A DNA stretch of 10,950 nucleotides, from contig CAAEMX010000009.1 in the NCBI GenBank assembly GCA_900757185.1, positions 1-10,950 of the forward strand, read 5' to 3'. A model generated the notes under the pieces. It saw only the letters and a list, made by a program, of their open reading frames with translations. It was not told the origin of the DNA and did not search any database. The stretch is from an uncultured Collinsella sp. GTDB lineage: Bacteria; Actinomycetota; Coriobacteriia; Coriobacteriales; Coriobacteriaceae. A program made the translations under genes and the position numbers. Below, in pieces: positions 1 to 5,762 of this stretch (positions are counted from its first letter, which is position 1; every line of letters starts with the position of its first letter).

Positions 1-301
1 CACGGGCGAGCCGGCCGGCGGTGCCGGTCCTGCCACTGGGCAGCCCGGTGCCGGGCCCGCGACGGATCCCGCGCTGAAGCCGGCGAGCACGACGCCCAGG
101 ATAACCACGACAACCAAAGCGACAGTGACCAAGGCCACGGCGTCCAAGCCATCCAAGGCCAAGGCTGCCAGCGCCGCCGCCACGCTCCCCAAGACCACCG
201 ACGTCAACCGGATCGCAGTCTCCTTAGCGCTATTCCTGCTGGGAGCAGCGCTCCTGGGTTCCGCACGCCGCTCAACTTGCGCCTACACGCTGCCGGGCTG
301 A
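1..301 (+). CDS. C-terminal end of a cell-wall-anchored surface protein (LPxTG-like), partial at 5'
   Basis: An open frame enters from the window edge (codons in phase with base 2) and stops at TGA 299-301; the start lies outside. The visible ~99 residues form a low-complexity stalk rich in Gly, Pro, Ala, Thr and Lys. LPKTTD follows at 185-202, then a hydrophobic stretch (IAVSLALFLLGAALLG) and a basic RR pair. This order of stalk, sorting pentapeptide, membrane segment and positive charges is the classic C-terminal sorting signal that sortase cleaves to link a protein to peptidoglycan. The fifth residue is Thr where the standard motif has Gly. The tail after RR (STCAYTLPG) is longer and less charged than usual, so the true 3' end may have been altered. 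Function of the missing N-terminal part is unknown. Confidence 0.7.
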   Translation, partial: TGEPAGGAGPATGQPGAGPATDPALKPASTTPRITTTTKATVTKATASKPSKAKAASAAATLPKTTDVNRIAVSLALFLLGAALLGSARRSTCAYTLPG

Positions 302-314
302 GTGGATTTCAACC

Positions 315-473
315 TTCTTCGGATGATCCGCATCTCTATCGTTCGTCGCTCTGGAAAACCTCGCCCCGCATATCTCGTAGGTTGTCTCATGTAGTTGCCA
401 GCACTACGGAATCGGTTGGACAGGTCCGGTGCGCATCGCGTACTTCCGTAGTTTTTCTTCGGAATATCCGTAT
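315..473. repeat. Degenerate 19-bp direct repeat pair upstream of the ATPase gene
   Basis: The 19-mers at 315-333 and 455-473 match at 16 of 19 positions by eye. Both read TTCTTCGGA, three variable bases, TCCG, a pyrimidine, then AT. Each contains a short CGGA-N3-TCCG dyad. They flank most of the region between the surface-protein gene and the ATPase gene. They may be protein-binding sites or the trace of a local duplication; which is not determinable from sequence alone. Confidence 0.5.
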
Positions 474-486
474 TAAAAATACGGGT
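403..486. promoter_or_regulatory. Cluster of four TTCCGTAKT-like half-sites (candidate operator)
   Basis: ACTACGGAA (403-411) and TTCCGTAGT (444-452) form a perfect 9-bp inverted repeat separated by 32 bp. CCGTATT (468-474), AAA and AATACGG (478-484) form a second, perfect 7-bp dyad. All four arms share the core CCGTAKT. The second dyad ends five bases before the putative -35 box of the ATPase gene, a typical position for a repressor site. The nearest candidate regulator in the window is the winged-helix protein at 2594-3919, but its own upstream palindrome has a different sequence (CTAACCA), so the binding protein is unknown. Confidence 0.5.
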
Positions 487-489
487 AAA

Positions 490-518
490 TTGACCGATTT
501 GCTCAGCTGCTTTACCCT
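490..518 (+). promoter_or_regulatory. Putative promoter of the ATPase/TOPRIM operon
   Basis: TTGACC (490-495) matches the -35 consensus at five of six positions. A 17-bp spacer leads to TACCCT (513-518), a weak -10. Transcription would start near 525, about 30 bases before the ATG at 557. A GAGGA Shine-Dalgarno sequence lies at 551 and just upstream. The weak -10 next to the half-site cluster fits a controlled promoter. Confidence 0.45.
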
Positions 519-556
519 GTGTCTCAAATAACCTCAGAAAGCAGAGGAACTGTACC

Positions 557-1672
557 ATGCTCAAGAAGTTTTCGGTTTCAAATTTCAAGTGCTTCGATAA
601 GCGAATTACATTTGATCTATCCGATCCCGCCAACTACTCATTTAATCAACAGGTGATTCAGGGCGGCGTTAAGGCAAAGGGCATCATATATGGTGCGAAT
701 GGCAGCGGAAAGTCCAATTTCGCCCTCGCGATATTCGACATCGTTCTGCATCTGACCGACAAGGAAAAGCTGCTCAAAAAATACTTGCCATATCGGTGCC
801 TTGATTCAAAGAGTTCAATCACAGAGTTTCAATACGATTTTGTCTTCGACAATATCGACGTCGTATACCGCTACGGGAAAACCGACCCACAGACGCTTGT
901 GTACGAGAGCCTGTGCATTGATGACGTGGAGGTCTTGAGCTACAGGTTCGACGCTCAAACGGGCCATGTTGACCTGCCGGGCGCCGAGTCCCTCTCGCTT
1001 TCTACCGATCTCCCCGCTGAGTCCGACAGGCTGTCGCGTGTCAAATACGTCAAGAGCAATGCAATACTGCGAGATGAGCCGTCTGCCAGGGCGTTTAGAG
1101 CCTTCACCTCCTTTGTCGACAACATGCTGATGTTCTACTCACTCGACGAGCGCGGGTACCAGGGGCTTTCGGTTGGCACGGATAGCTTTACCCAGGGCAT
1201 TATTCGCGAGGGGAAGATGGAGGACTTCCAAGAATTCTTGCGCCAGCAGGGAATCTCCCTGAACCTCGTATCCGTGAACGTGAATGGAGTTCCCGAGCTT
1301 TATTGCAGGTTCGAGGGCGGTACCGTTCCGTTTGCGTCGGTTGCCTCGACAGGCACCATGTCACTTGCTCTGTACTACTACTGGTATATCAAGATGAGCA
1401 AGGCTTCCTTGGTCTTCATCGATGAATTCGATGCTTTTTATCACTTTGAATTGTCCCGGTCGATCGTGGAGATGCTGCGGGACCTCGAGGGTGTCCAGGT
1501 TTTCATTACGACGCACAACACGGACCTTTTGACGAACGACCTCATGCGGCCCGATGTCTATTTCATTCTCAAGGAGGGGGAGATTCGCTCGCTGGAGAAG
1601 CTAACGCCCAAGGAGCTCAGATTGGCCCATAACCTCCAGAAGATGTTTAAGGCCGGTGCTTTCGATGGCTAG
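557..1672 (+). CDS. AAA15/COG1106-type ATP-binding protein (AbiLi/AriA-like), candidate phage-defence ATPase
   Basis: This 371-residue protein is an ABC/SMC-like ATPase. The N-terminus (LKKFSVSNFKCFDKRITF) is the usual first strand of the COG1106 family. Walker A is GANGSGKS (46-53), a signature-like segment ASTGTMSL lies at 263-270, Walker B is LVFIDEFD (285-292) with catalytic Glu, and a switch His is in TTH (318-320). All ATPase motifs are intact. In this family the region between Walker A and the signature is an insertion rather than a full coiled coil. The next gene starts inside its last codons, so the two are co-translated. ATPases of this class pair with TOPRIM or RloB-like effectors in AbiL, PARIS and related abortive-infection systems, where the ATPase senses or scaffolds and the partner acts. 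Codons are more A/T-rich than in the housekeeping genes of the window. The family call is strong; the defence role is inference from the pairing. Confidence 0.8.
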   Translation: MLKKFSVSNFKCFDKRITFDLSDPANYSFNQQVIQGGVKAKGIIYGANGSGKSNFALAIFDIVLHLTDKEKLLKKYLPYRCLDSKSSITEFQYDFVFDNIDVVYRYGKTDPQTLVYESLCIDDVEVLSYRFDAQTGHVDLPGAESLSLSTDLPAESDRLSRVKYVKSNAILRDEPSARAFRAFTSFVDNMLMFYSLDERGYQGLSVGTDSFTQGIIREGKMEDFQEFLRQQGISLNLVSVNVNGVPELYCRFEGGTVPFASVASTGTMSLALYYYWYIKMSKASLVFIDEFDAFYHFELSRSIVEMLRDLEGVQVFITTHNTDLLTNDLMRPDVYFILKEGEIRSLEKLTPKELRLAHNLQKMFKAGAFDG

Positions 1673-2462
1673 TCCGGTCACGCTTTTCATCGTTGAAGGG
1701 GAGTCGCGTGACCTGCGCTTTGCGGAGAAGATGAAAGAGCTTTTTCTGAAAGGGAGAGATGACCTGAGGGTGATCTGTCTGCCAGCGGCGCAGAACATCT
1801 ACATGCTCTACGAACGGCTTGCAGAGGAGGACTTCGATCTGGATGTTGTGGAGGTGCTAAGAGAAACGGTGCCTTCCGCTGCAAAATGTCTAGAGGGCGT
1901 GGAGCGGGATTCTGTTGACGAGGTCTTTCTCTTCTTTGACTACGACTCCCATCAAAACAATGCGCCTGGATGCGAGTCCGATGCCCTTGTGGAGGCAATG
2001 CTCCTCGCATTCGATAACGAGCACGAGAGCGGAAAGCTCTATATAAGCTACCCGATGGTCGAGGCGCTGTACGATTATCGCGCGGGGCAGTGCCAGGCGC
2101 ATTCAGGCTGTTTTGTTGACAACTCGGAAATCGCTCAATATAAAAAGATGTCGGGAGAGGGAAACGTTAACGTGGGGAAGCACATGGAGCTTCCCCAATG
2201 GAAAGATGCAATCGCTGCCTTCGTATTGAGATGCAAGTGCCTGCTCGATCTCGATGAGGTTTCATTTGGGACATATCGAGAGCTGGTTACGGTCGATGCG
2301 ATTTTCCGCGAGGAGAAAAGAATGCGGAGCGAGGACGGTTCGGTGTTTGTGCTGTCGGCTTTTCCAGAGTTTCTACTCGACTACTTTGACGATAAGTTCT
2401 TTAATTCCATGGCCCCGATGCGCCACCTTAAGTTCGATGATTGCCCTCGAGAAAAAGGATGA
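1665..2462 (+). CDS. TOPRIM-fold protein (AbiLii/RloB/AriB-like), partner of the upstream ATPase
   Basis: About 265 residues. The N-terminal strand TLFIVEGESRD carries the conserved TOPRIM Glu (E11), and FLFFDYDSHQNN (89-99) carries the DxD pair (D92, D94). SYPMVEALYDY (128-138) resembles the third conserved block of RloB/AbiLii proteins, with a Glu at 133. Such acidic residues bind metal in TOPRIM nucleases, so nuclease activity on nucleic acid, perhaps tRNA or phage DNA, is plausible but not shown. I chose ATG 1665, which overlaps the ATPase stop by 8 bp. A GTG at 1656 in the same frame would add three residues, but its AAGG (1649-1652) is too close. Overlap implies translational coupling with the ATPase. 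Close alternatives are DUF4435 or an RloB-type protein; I cannot separate these without a profile search. Confidence 0.65.
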   Translation: MASPVTLFIVEGESRDLRFAEKMKELFLKGRDDLRVICLPAAQNIYMLYERLAEEDFDLDVVEVLRETVPSAAKCLEGVERDSVDEVFLFFDYDSHQNNAPGCESDALVEAMLLAFDNEHESGKLYISYPMVEALYDYRAGQCQAHSGCFVDNSEIAQYKKMSGEGNVNVGKHMELPQWKDAIAAFVLRCKCLLDLDEVSFGTYRELVTVDAIFREEKRMRSEDGSVFVLSAFPEFLLDYFDDKFFNSMAPMRHLKFDDCPREKG

Positions 2463-2559
2463 GGCGCAATTAATCTCGCGGGCACAGGTTCTCCTGCCTA
2501 AATCGTGAACTCGGCATAAGAGCCCCAACTCGCCCGTTAGCCAATTGCTCTTGACCAGA

Positions 2560-2580
2560 AGGCAAAGTGGACAATTGCCT
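2560..2580. terminator. Weak hairpin between convergent genes
   Basis: AGGCAA (2560-2565) pairs with TTGCCT (2575-2580) around a 9-base loop, in the gap between the convergent TOPRIM and AlbA_2 genes. There is no real T-tract on either side, so it is at best a poor terminator. The remaining 2463-2593 holds no gene I can support. Confidence 0.2.
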
Positions 2581-2593
2581 CAGAGACACATCA

Positions 2594-3919
2594 TTACGCC
2601 AATTCGTATCGCAAGGTGCGGCCTCCGCCGTGTCTTGCGATTTGCCCCTTATCCACCATCTCTTTCAATATGCGGCCGGCCGTGGACTGGCCGATCCCGA
2701 GCAACGTCTGCGCTTCCTTTCGGGTGATTGAGGGGTGCTCTGCCAAGAACCGCAGGATCTCGTCCTCTCGGGAATAGGAAGCAGCGGGCGCCTCCTTGCT
2801 GTTTGCCGTGGGCGTTTCCGCTGCCGTTGCTGCGAAGTTCGTGTTGGGCAGGACGATTTTGAATGCGTTGTTCGTGGCCATGATTTGCGGCTGAGAGGCC
2901 GCACCCGCGTAGGCCCCCATGATCTTCCTCATCCCCGTGCCGTATGCCTCGATGAGCTGCAGGCGGTAGAAGACGTTGGCGAGATGCGGGTTCCGGCAGG
3001 CGGAGACGCCCATCATCAAATCCTCCAGCTCAAAGCCGGGCAGAAGGCCGCCGACTGACACGAACTCGATCCTGTCGTCGTAGACGCTGATCAGCGTGCT
3101 GGTGCGGAAGGAGTAGTCCCTGTGCACGATCGAGTTCAGCAAGGCCTCGCGCACGGCGACCTCCGGGTAGTCCCGGGTGTCGAGGCGCAGCAGCTTTTGG
3201 TAAGTGGCATGGGTCTGGTTGTGGAAGTCGATGTAGTCGTAGACCTCGTCGAGCTGCTGCATGAGGGACCCGGAGAACTCCCGGCGATCATTGAACACAC
3301 TCGGGTCCGTCCCCTCGAAAACGGCCGCTTTTACGGTATGCGGGCACTGGTCGGACAGGAGCAGGCCGAGGTTTGTGTAGAGACCGTCCGATGAGGTTAT
3401 ATTCAGGGCCTGCATCTGCGGCGCGCCGAAGGGGATCTTTCGTGTCTCGAATTCCCCTTTCGTCGACTCGAAGGTGAGCGCTTGGTCGAGGGAGCGCATG
3501 TCCTCAAAGCTGTCGCCGTCAGTCTCTTTGATCATCTGCCGGATGGCAGCATCGGTCGCCGGGACGGAGGAGTACCCCTGCCGCACGTAGACACCCTCGG
3601 GGCGCAGGCCCTTCTTCGCTAGGTAGTAGGGGCGGTTCGTGCCGCGCTGGACCTTGACGGCCACGACCGCCTTCCCGTCGCAGTCGAGCGTTTTATAGCT
3701 GACAAACATGGTGACGTCTGGCTTCACGGCGTCTCTCACCATGTTGGAGACCTGCAGGGCGCACGCATCCGCGTCCTCGACGCCCGGCACGGCGCCGTCG
3801 TCGGCGACGCCAACGTAGACCGTGCCGCCGCCGCAGTTCGCAAATGCGACGATCTCCTTCTTGATGCCGTTCTGCGCAATGGCCTTCAGCTCGATTGTCT
3901 CTGTTTCCTGGAATTTCAT
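2594..3919 (-). CDS. AlbA_2 (Schlafen-like) / HATPase_c_4 / winged-helix protein, probable transcriptional regulator
   Basis: This 441-residue protein belongs to the large family often labelled 'RecG-like helicase' or 'ATP-binding regulator', although it has no helicase motifs. An AlbA_2 domain spans about 8-125 (ETIELKAIAQ, then KEIVAFANCGGGTVYVGVAD and GVYVRQGYSSVPA). An HATPase_c_4 region follows at about 255-345, with REALLNSIVHRDYS (257-270) and the GTGMRKI segment (327-333). A Pro/Ala/Thr linker leads to a C-terminal winged helix (about 384-441; ITRKEAQTLLGIGQSTAGRIL). The start is supported by GGAAGG about 9 bases upstream of the ATG. It converges on the ATPase/TOPRIM pair. AlbA_2 proteins are frequent in defence islands and on mobile elements, and DNA binding is expected from the winged helix. 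The 47-bp palindrome just upstream suggests autoregulation. Base composition is richer in G+C than the ATPase pair, so the two units may have separate origins. Confidence 0.8.
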   Translation of the reverse strand: MKFQETETIELKAIAQNGIKKEIVAFANCGGGTVYVGVADDGAVPGVEDADACALQVSNMVRDAVKPDVTMFVSYKTLDCDGKAVVAVKVQRGTNRPYYLAKKGLRPEGVYVRQGYSSVPATDAAIRQMIKETDGDSFEDMRSLDQALTFESTKGEFETRKIPFGAPQMQALNITSSDGLYTNLGLLLSDQCPHTVKAAVFEGTDPSVFNDRREFSGSLMQQLDEVYDYIDFHNQTHATYQKLLRLDTRDYPEVAVREALLNSIVHRDYSFRTSTLISVYDDRIEFVSVGGLLPGFELEDLMMGVSACRNPHLANVFYRLQLIEAYGTGMRKIMGAYAGAASQPQIMATNNAFKIVLPNTNFAATAAETPTANSKEAPAASYSREDEILRFLAEHPSITRKEAQTLLGIGQSTAGRILKEMVDKGQIARHGGGRTLRYELA

Positions 3920-3950
3920 GCTGTCCGCCTTCCGATTCTATTCTGCCCAT

Positions 3951-3997
3951 ATTCTAACCATTTTGCTAACCATGGTGGTTAGCAAAATGGTTAGAAT
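3951..3997. promoter_or_regulatory. 22-bp perfect inverted repeat with 3-bp centre (candidate operator)
   Basis: The arms 3951-3972 and 3976-3997 are perfect reverse complements across TGG (3973-3975). Each arm holds two direct copies of CTAACCA, so the element carries four equally oriented-by-symmetry heptamers. Its inner edge is 31 bp from the ATG of the minus-strand regulator, and TAGAAT at the arm end could serve as a -10 for that gene. No T-tract follows on either strand, so a rho-independent terminator is unlikely. The best reading is a binding site for the downstream winged-helix protein; a mobile palindromic repeat is the alternative. Confidence 0.65.
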
Positions 3998-4170
3998 TAT
4001 GCTTCCCAAAGCAGAGGCGCACCGCCCTTTTCAAGCAATGAAACAGCAGGTAGAGACTTTGTCGATTTGAGGAGCTCGCGCATAAGCTTAGGCTCAATTG
4101 TGCTGTGCTCCTCAAGGAGACGCCGCCCGTATAGAATCAAACCATCCGCACGCCAGCTATCAATTGGATT
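3997..4170 (-). pseudogene. C-terminal remnant of an unidentified protein
   Basis: The minus-strand frame ending at TAA 3997-3999 gives about 57 residues that look like real protein: mixed charged and hydrophobic helices (DSWRADGLILYGRRLLEE, then KLMRELLKSTKSLPAVSLLE) ending GGAPLLWEA. Upstream of about 4170 the same frame turns into an antisense shadow of the DUF3825 gene, with no independent start. The DGLILYGR segment resembles the end of nucleotidyltransferase (MNT/KNTase-like) domains, but this is a weak likeness. Reading: a gene that lost its 5' part when the DUF3825 segment was joined to it. Its stop codon touches the end of the 47-bp palindrome. Confidence 0.35.
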
Positions 4171-4179
4171 GGACGCCAC

Positions 4180-4968
4180 ATGGAGATCCCCGGCACCCTG
4201 TGCAGCAATGTCTACGACTTTGCGTTTTGCCCCGAGCCCAGCTACGACCGCCTGGTAGACCTCGCCGATCCCGAGGACTGGGGCCCCAGCAACCGCATCC
4301 TCAAAAACTACCTGTCGTTCTCGTTTAGCCGCGCGGTATTTCTGACCGAGCGCGACGTGAACCAGACCGCGCCGTCCAACCTGCCGCTGGTGTTCGACGA
4401 CGACCGTTGCCTGTTCAACACCGGCCTGTACACGCGCCGCCACGAGACCATCTACGGCCTGTTTGAGCCCAACACCAAGCCCGACGCACACCAACGCTGG
4501 TTTTTGAAGGGCTTCTTTAGGGAAAGCGACCCCATGCTGGTCTCGTTTGAGTACCTGCCGTGCCGTGTCCGCTTTGCCGAGGACCCCTCCGAGCTGGTCT
4601 TTGACTACCGCTTGCCAATCCGCTCCAACATCGACCACATCCTGGGCGACGAGGAAAACCTCACGCGCATCCCCGCCAGTCTGATGGGGGAGGGAAACTC
4701 GCTGCTACTGCGCCGCGCCTTTGAGGGCGCCGTCGTCGAGGCCGCCCGCCGCGCCGCCGCCAACTACACGCTCGCCGTGCCACAGTTCTACGGTGGACGG
4801 ATTCAACTGCTTCTGCCGCTGTGCCTGACCGGCGACAAGCCCGAGCTGGCGCTGACAATCCAACGCGAGGGCGGATTCTACGCCGCGCGCACCTGCCTCA
4901 CGCTCGAGATGGCCTACAACAACGCGCGTCTTATCTGCCGCCCCGAGACCTCGTGGATAAAGCGGTAA
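4180..4968 (+). CDS. DUF3825 domain protein
   Basis: The 262 residues are almost entirely a DUF3825 domain: VYDFAFCPEPSYDRLVDLA near the start, LFNTGLYTRRHETIYGLFE (78-96), WFLKGFFRESD (107-117), LPIRSNIDHIL (145-155), and the most conserved block PQFYGGRIQLLLPLCL (201-216) with TLEMAYNNARLICRP (241-255). The biochemical role of DUF3825 is not established. In many bacteria it is the C-terminal part of a larger protein with RNA-binding domains (cold-shock or LOTUS type), so the short form here may be 5'-truncated. Consistent with that, the ATG has no convincing Shine-Dalgarno, and the frame is open only 15 codons further upstream to a TAG at 4132, with no alternative start. Codons match the G+C-rich housekeeping genes. 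No clear terminator follows. Confidence 0.75.
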   Translation: MEIPGTLCSNVYDFAFCPEPSYDRLVDLADPEDWGPSNRILKNYLSFSFSRAVFLTERDVNQTAPSNLPLVFDDDRCLFNTGLYTRRHETIYGLFEPNTKPDAHQRWFLKGFFRESDPMLVSFEYLPCRVRFAEDPSELVFDYRLPIRSNIDHILGDEENLTRIPASLMGEGNSLLLRRAFEGAVVEAARRAAANYTLAVPQFYGGRIQLLLPLCLTGDKPELALTIQREGGFYAARTCLTLEMAYNNARLICRPETSWIKR

Positions 4969-5053
4969 AGGCTCCTTGAGCTGCGGGTTTGCTGTTAATC
5001 TGGACCGCGCCAGAGCAGCCAGCGCCCACGAATTTAAAATCGAGGGGAAAAAG

Positions 5054-5086
5054 TTCTTGGTAAACCACGCGCGGCTATGATAGTAT
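5054..5086 (+). promoter_or_regulatory. tRNA-Val promoter
   Basis: Two overlapping readings are possible: TTCTTG (5054-5059), 16 bp, TATGAT (5076-5081), or TTGGTA (5057-5062), 18 bp, TAGTAT (5081-5086). The second -10 matches the TAGTAY motif upstream of the other tRNA genes in this window. Either places the start 10-20 bases before the tRNA. Confidence 0.5.
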
Positions 5087-5106
5087 CTCTTTTGCCGAAA
5101 GGCGAC

Positions 5107-5181
5107 GGGCGATTGGCTCAGGGGTAGAGCATATCCTTCACACGGATGGGGTCACAAGTTCGAATCTTGTATCGCCCACCA
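5107..5181 (+). tRNA. tRNA-Val (anticodon CAC)
   Basis: The acceptor arm GGGCGAT (5107-5113) pairs with ATCGCCC (5171-5177). The D arm is GCTC/GAGC. The anticodon stem TATCC/GGATG encloses the loop TTCACAC, giving anticodon CAC (valine, codon GUG). The T arm is ACAAG/CTTGT around TTCGAAT. The discriminator is A and the 3' CCA is encoded (5179-5181). All four stems pair cleanly. Confidence 0.95.
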
Positions 5182-5192
5182 TCAAAAGCGCA

Positions 5193-5228
5193 GGTCAGAG
5201 GTATTAAGTCTCTGGCCTTTTTGTTTTT
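5193..5228 (+). terminator. Rho-independent terminator of tRNA-Val
   Basis: GGTCAGAG (5193-5200) pairs with CTCTGGCC (5210-5217), with one G-U pair, around a 9-base loop. It is followed by TTTTTGTTTTT. Confidence 0.85.
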
Positions 5229-5238
5229 GCCACCAAGG

Positions 5239-5262
5239 GTGACACCAAATGTGACACCAAAT
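5239..5262 (+). repeat. Tandem 12-bp direct repeat GTGACACCAAAT x2
   Basis: Exact copies lie at 5239-5250 and 5251-5262, about 60 bp downstream of the tRNA-Val 3' end. On the minus strand the frame reads FGVTFGVTLG, which recalls the C-terminal tail of some tyrosine integrases located next to tRNA genes. Either an integrase relic or arm-type recombinase sites would fit; neither is proven. Confidence 0.45.
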
Positions 5263-5513
5263 TTTGCAACTTTATTAAAATGGGGCCTCTTTTTTTTATT
5301 GAATATGACCCCTTCACAATTCCTACAAATGTATAAAATCACCTAACTAAAAGTTTTGTACCTCGGGTCTCATAGACTAAATGTAACTATGGTTTACGTT
5401 TTTAATGCAAGCGTGTATAAGTGTTTCAAACTGTTGCAGAGGTGTAACACTTTGCGGCTTTATTAGCTCTTGGCTATTAGTAGATTTGTAACCTCATCTC
5501 ATACCGTCGCGGA
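5263..5513. other. A+T-rich gene-free spacer
   Basis: No supported coding frame lies here. The only structured part is around 5393-5452: a promoter-like pair followed by an inverted repeat, listed separately. The composition is far more A+T-rich than the housekeeping genes, as expected for a degraded insertion or a tRNA-flanking hotspot. Confidence 0.5.
5393..5452 (+). promoter_or_regulatory. Orphan promoter-like pair with overlapping inverted repeat
   Basis: TTTACG (5393-5398), 17 bp, TATAAG (5416-5421) resembles a sigma-70 promoter. The inverted repeat AAGTGTT (5419-5425) / AACACTT (5446-5452) overlaps its -10 and start site. No gene follows before the tRNA-Ala promoter at 5534. It could drive a small RNA or be a leftover of a lost gene. 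Confidence 0.3.
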
Positions 5514-5533
5514 AAGTTTTTCCAAAATTGTCC

Positions 5534-5562
5534 TTGCATCGCCGCCGGTGTTCCCGTATAGT
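5534..5562 (+). promoter_or_regulatory. tRNA-Ala promoter, copy 1
   Basis: TTGCAT (5534-5539), a 17-bp spacer, TATAGT (5557-5562). Start is expected about 5-7 bases before the tRNA at 5575. Both boxes are unchanged in copy 2 while the spacer has diverged, which supports the assignment. Confidence 0.75.
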
Positions 5563-5574
5563 ACTTCTTCACAC

Positions 5575-5647
5575 GGGGGCGTAGCTCAGCTGGGAGAGCG
5601 CTTGACTGGCAGTCAAGAGGTCAGGGGTTCGATCCCCCTCGTCTCCA
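5575..5647 (+). tRNA. tRNA-Ala (anticodon GGC), copy 1
   Basis: Acceptor GGGGGCG pairs with CGTCTCC and includes the G3-U70 wobble that identifies alanine tRNAs. The anticodon stem CTTGA/TCAAG encloses CTGGCAG, giving GGC (codon GCC). The T arm is AGGGG/CCCCT. The discriminator A is followed by CCC, so the 3' CCA is not encoded and must be added by CCA-adding enzyme, unlike tRNA-Val next to it. Confidence 0.96.
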
Positions 5648-5664
5648 CCCGAGCATTGAAGAAG

Positions 5665-5691
5665 GCTCCAACGCAAGTTGGGGCTTTTTTT
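5665..5691 (+). terminator. Terminator of tRNA-Ala copy 1
   Basis: GCTCCAAC (5665-5672, counting the preceding G) pairs with GTTGGGGC across a GCAA tetraloop, then seven T. Confidence 0.9.
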
Positions 5692-5712
5692 CATATAGGC
5701 ACTCAATTTAAG

Positions 5713-5750
5713 CTATATAAAAGAAAGAAGGCCAGAGATGGTGTCTGACC
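5713..5750 (-). terminator. Terminator of the CAT-anticodon tRNA
   Basis: On the minus strand GGTCAGA and TCTGGCC (plus positions 5744-5750 and 5730-5736) form a 7-bp stem with a 7-base loop. A T-rich run follows (A-rich on the plus strand, 5713-5729). The stem resembles the tRNA-Val terminator stem. Confidence 0.75.
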
Positions 5751-5762
5751 TTTTGGAAATTC

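Larger units (their letters stand above)
5514..5702 (+). repeat. 189-bp direct repeat, copy 1 (promoter, tRNA-Ala, terminator)
   Basis: Aligned without gaps to 6059-6247 at an offset of 545 bp. The tRNA is identical in both copies. Differences cluster in the promoter spacer, in one base before the tRNA, and at the base of the terminator. Confidence 0.9.

Noticed and set aside
283..633. Minus-strand 116-residue frame and plus-strand 84-residue frame at 277-531 over the control region
   Set aside because: No ribosome-binding site, no recognisable domain, and overlap with the promoter and repeats of the ATPase gene.
2594..3919. RecG-type helicase
   Set aside because: The name is often transferred to this family, but no Walker motifs or helicase motifs are present; the domains are AlbA_2, HATPase_c_4 and winged helix.
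3951..3997. Palindrome read as a rho-independent terminator
   Set aside because: No T-tract follows on either strand.
5118..5342. Minus-strand frame with GGRYKIRTCDPIRVKD
   Set aside because: Its end is the antisense of tRNA-Val, a well-known false protein pattern. Only the part beyond the tRNA was kept, as a weak integrase-tail hint.
5470..5748. Plus-strand frame containing GGVAQLGERLTGSQEVRGSIP
   Set aside because: This peptide is the translation of the tRNA-Ala gene itself, a common spurious annotation.
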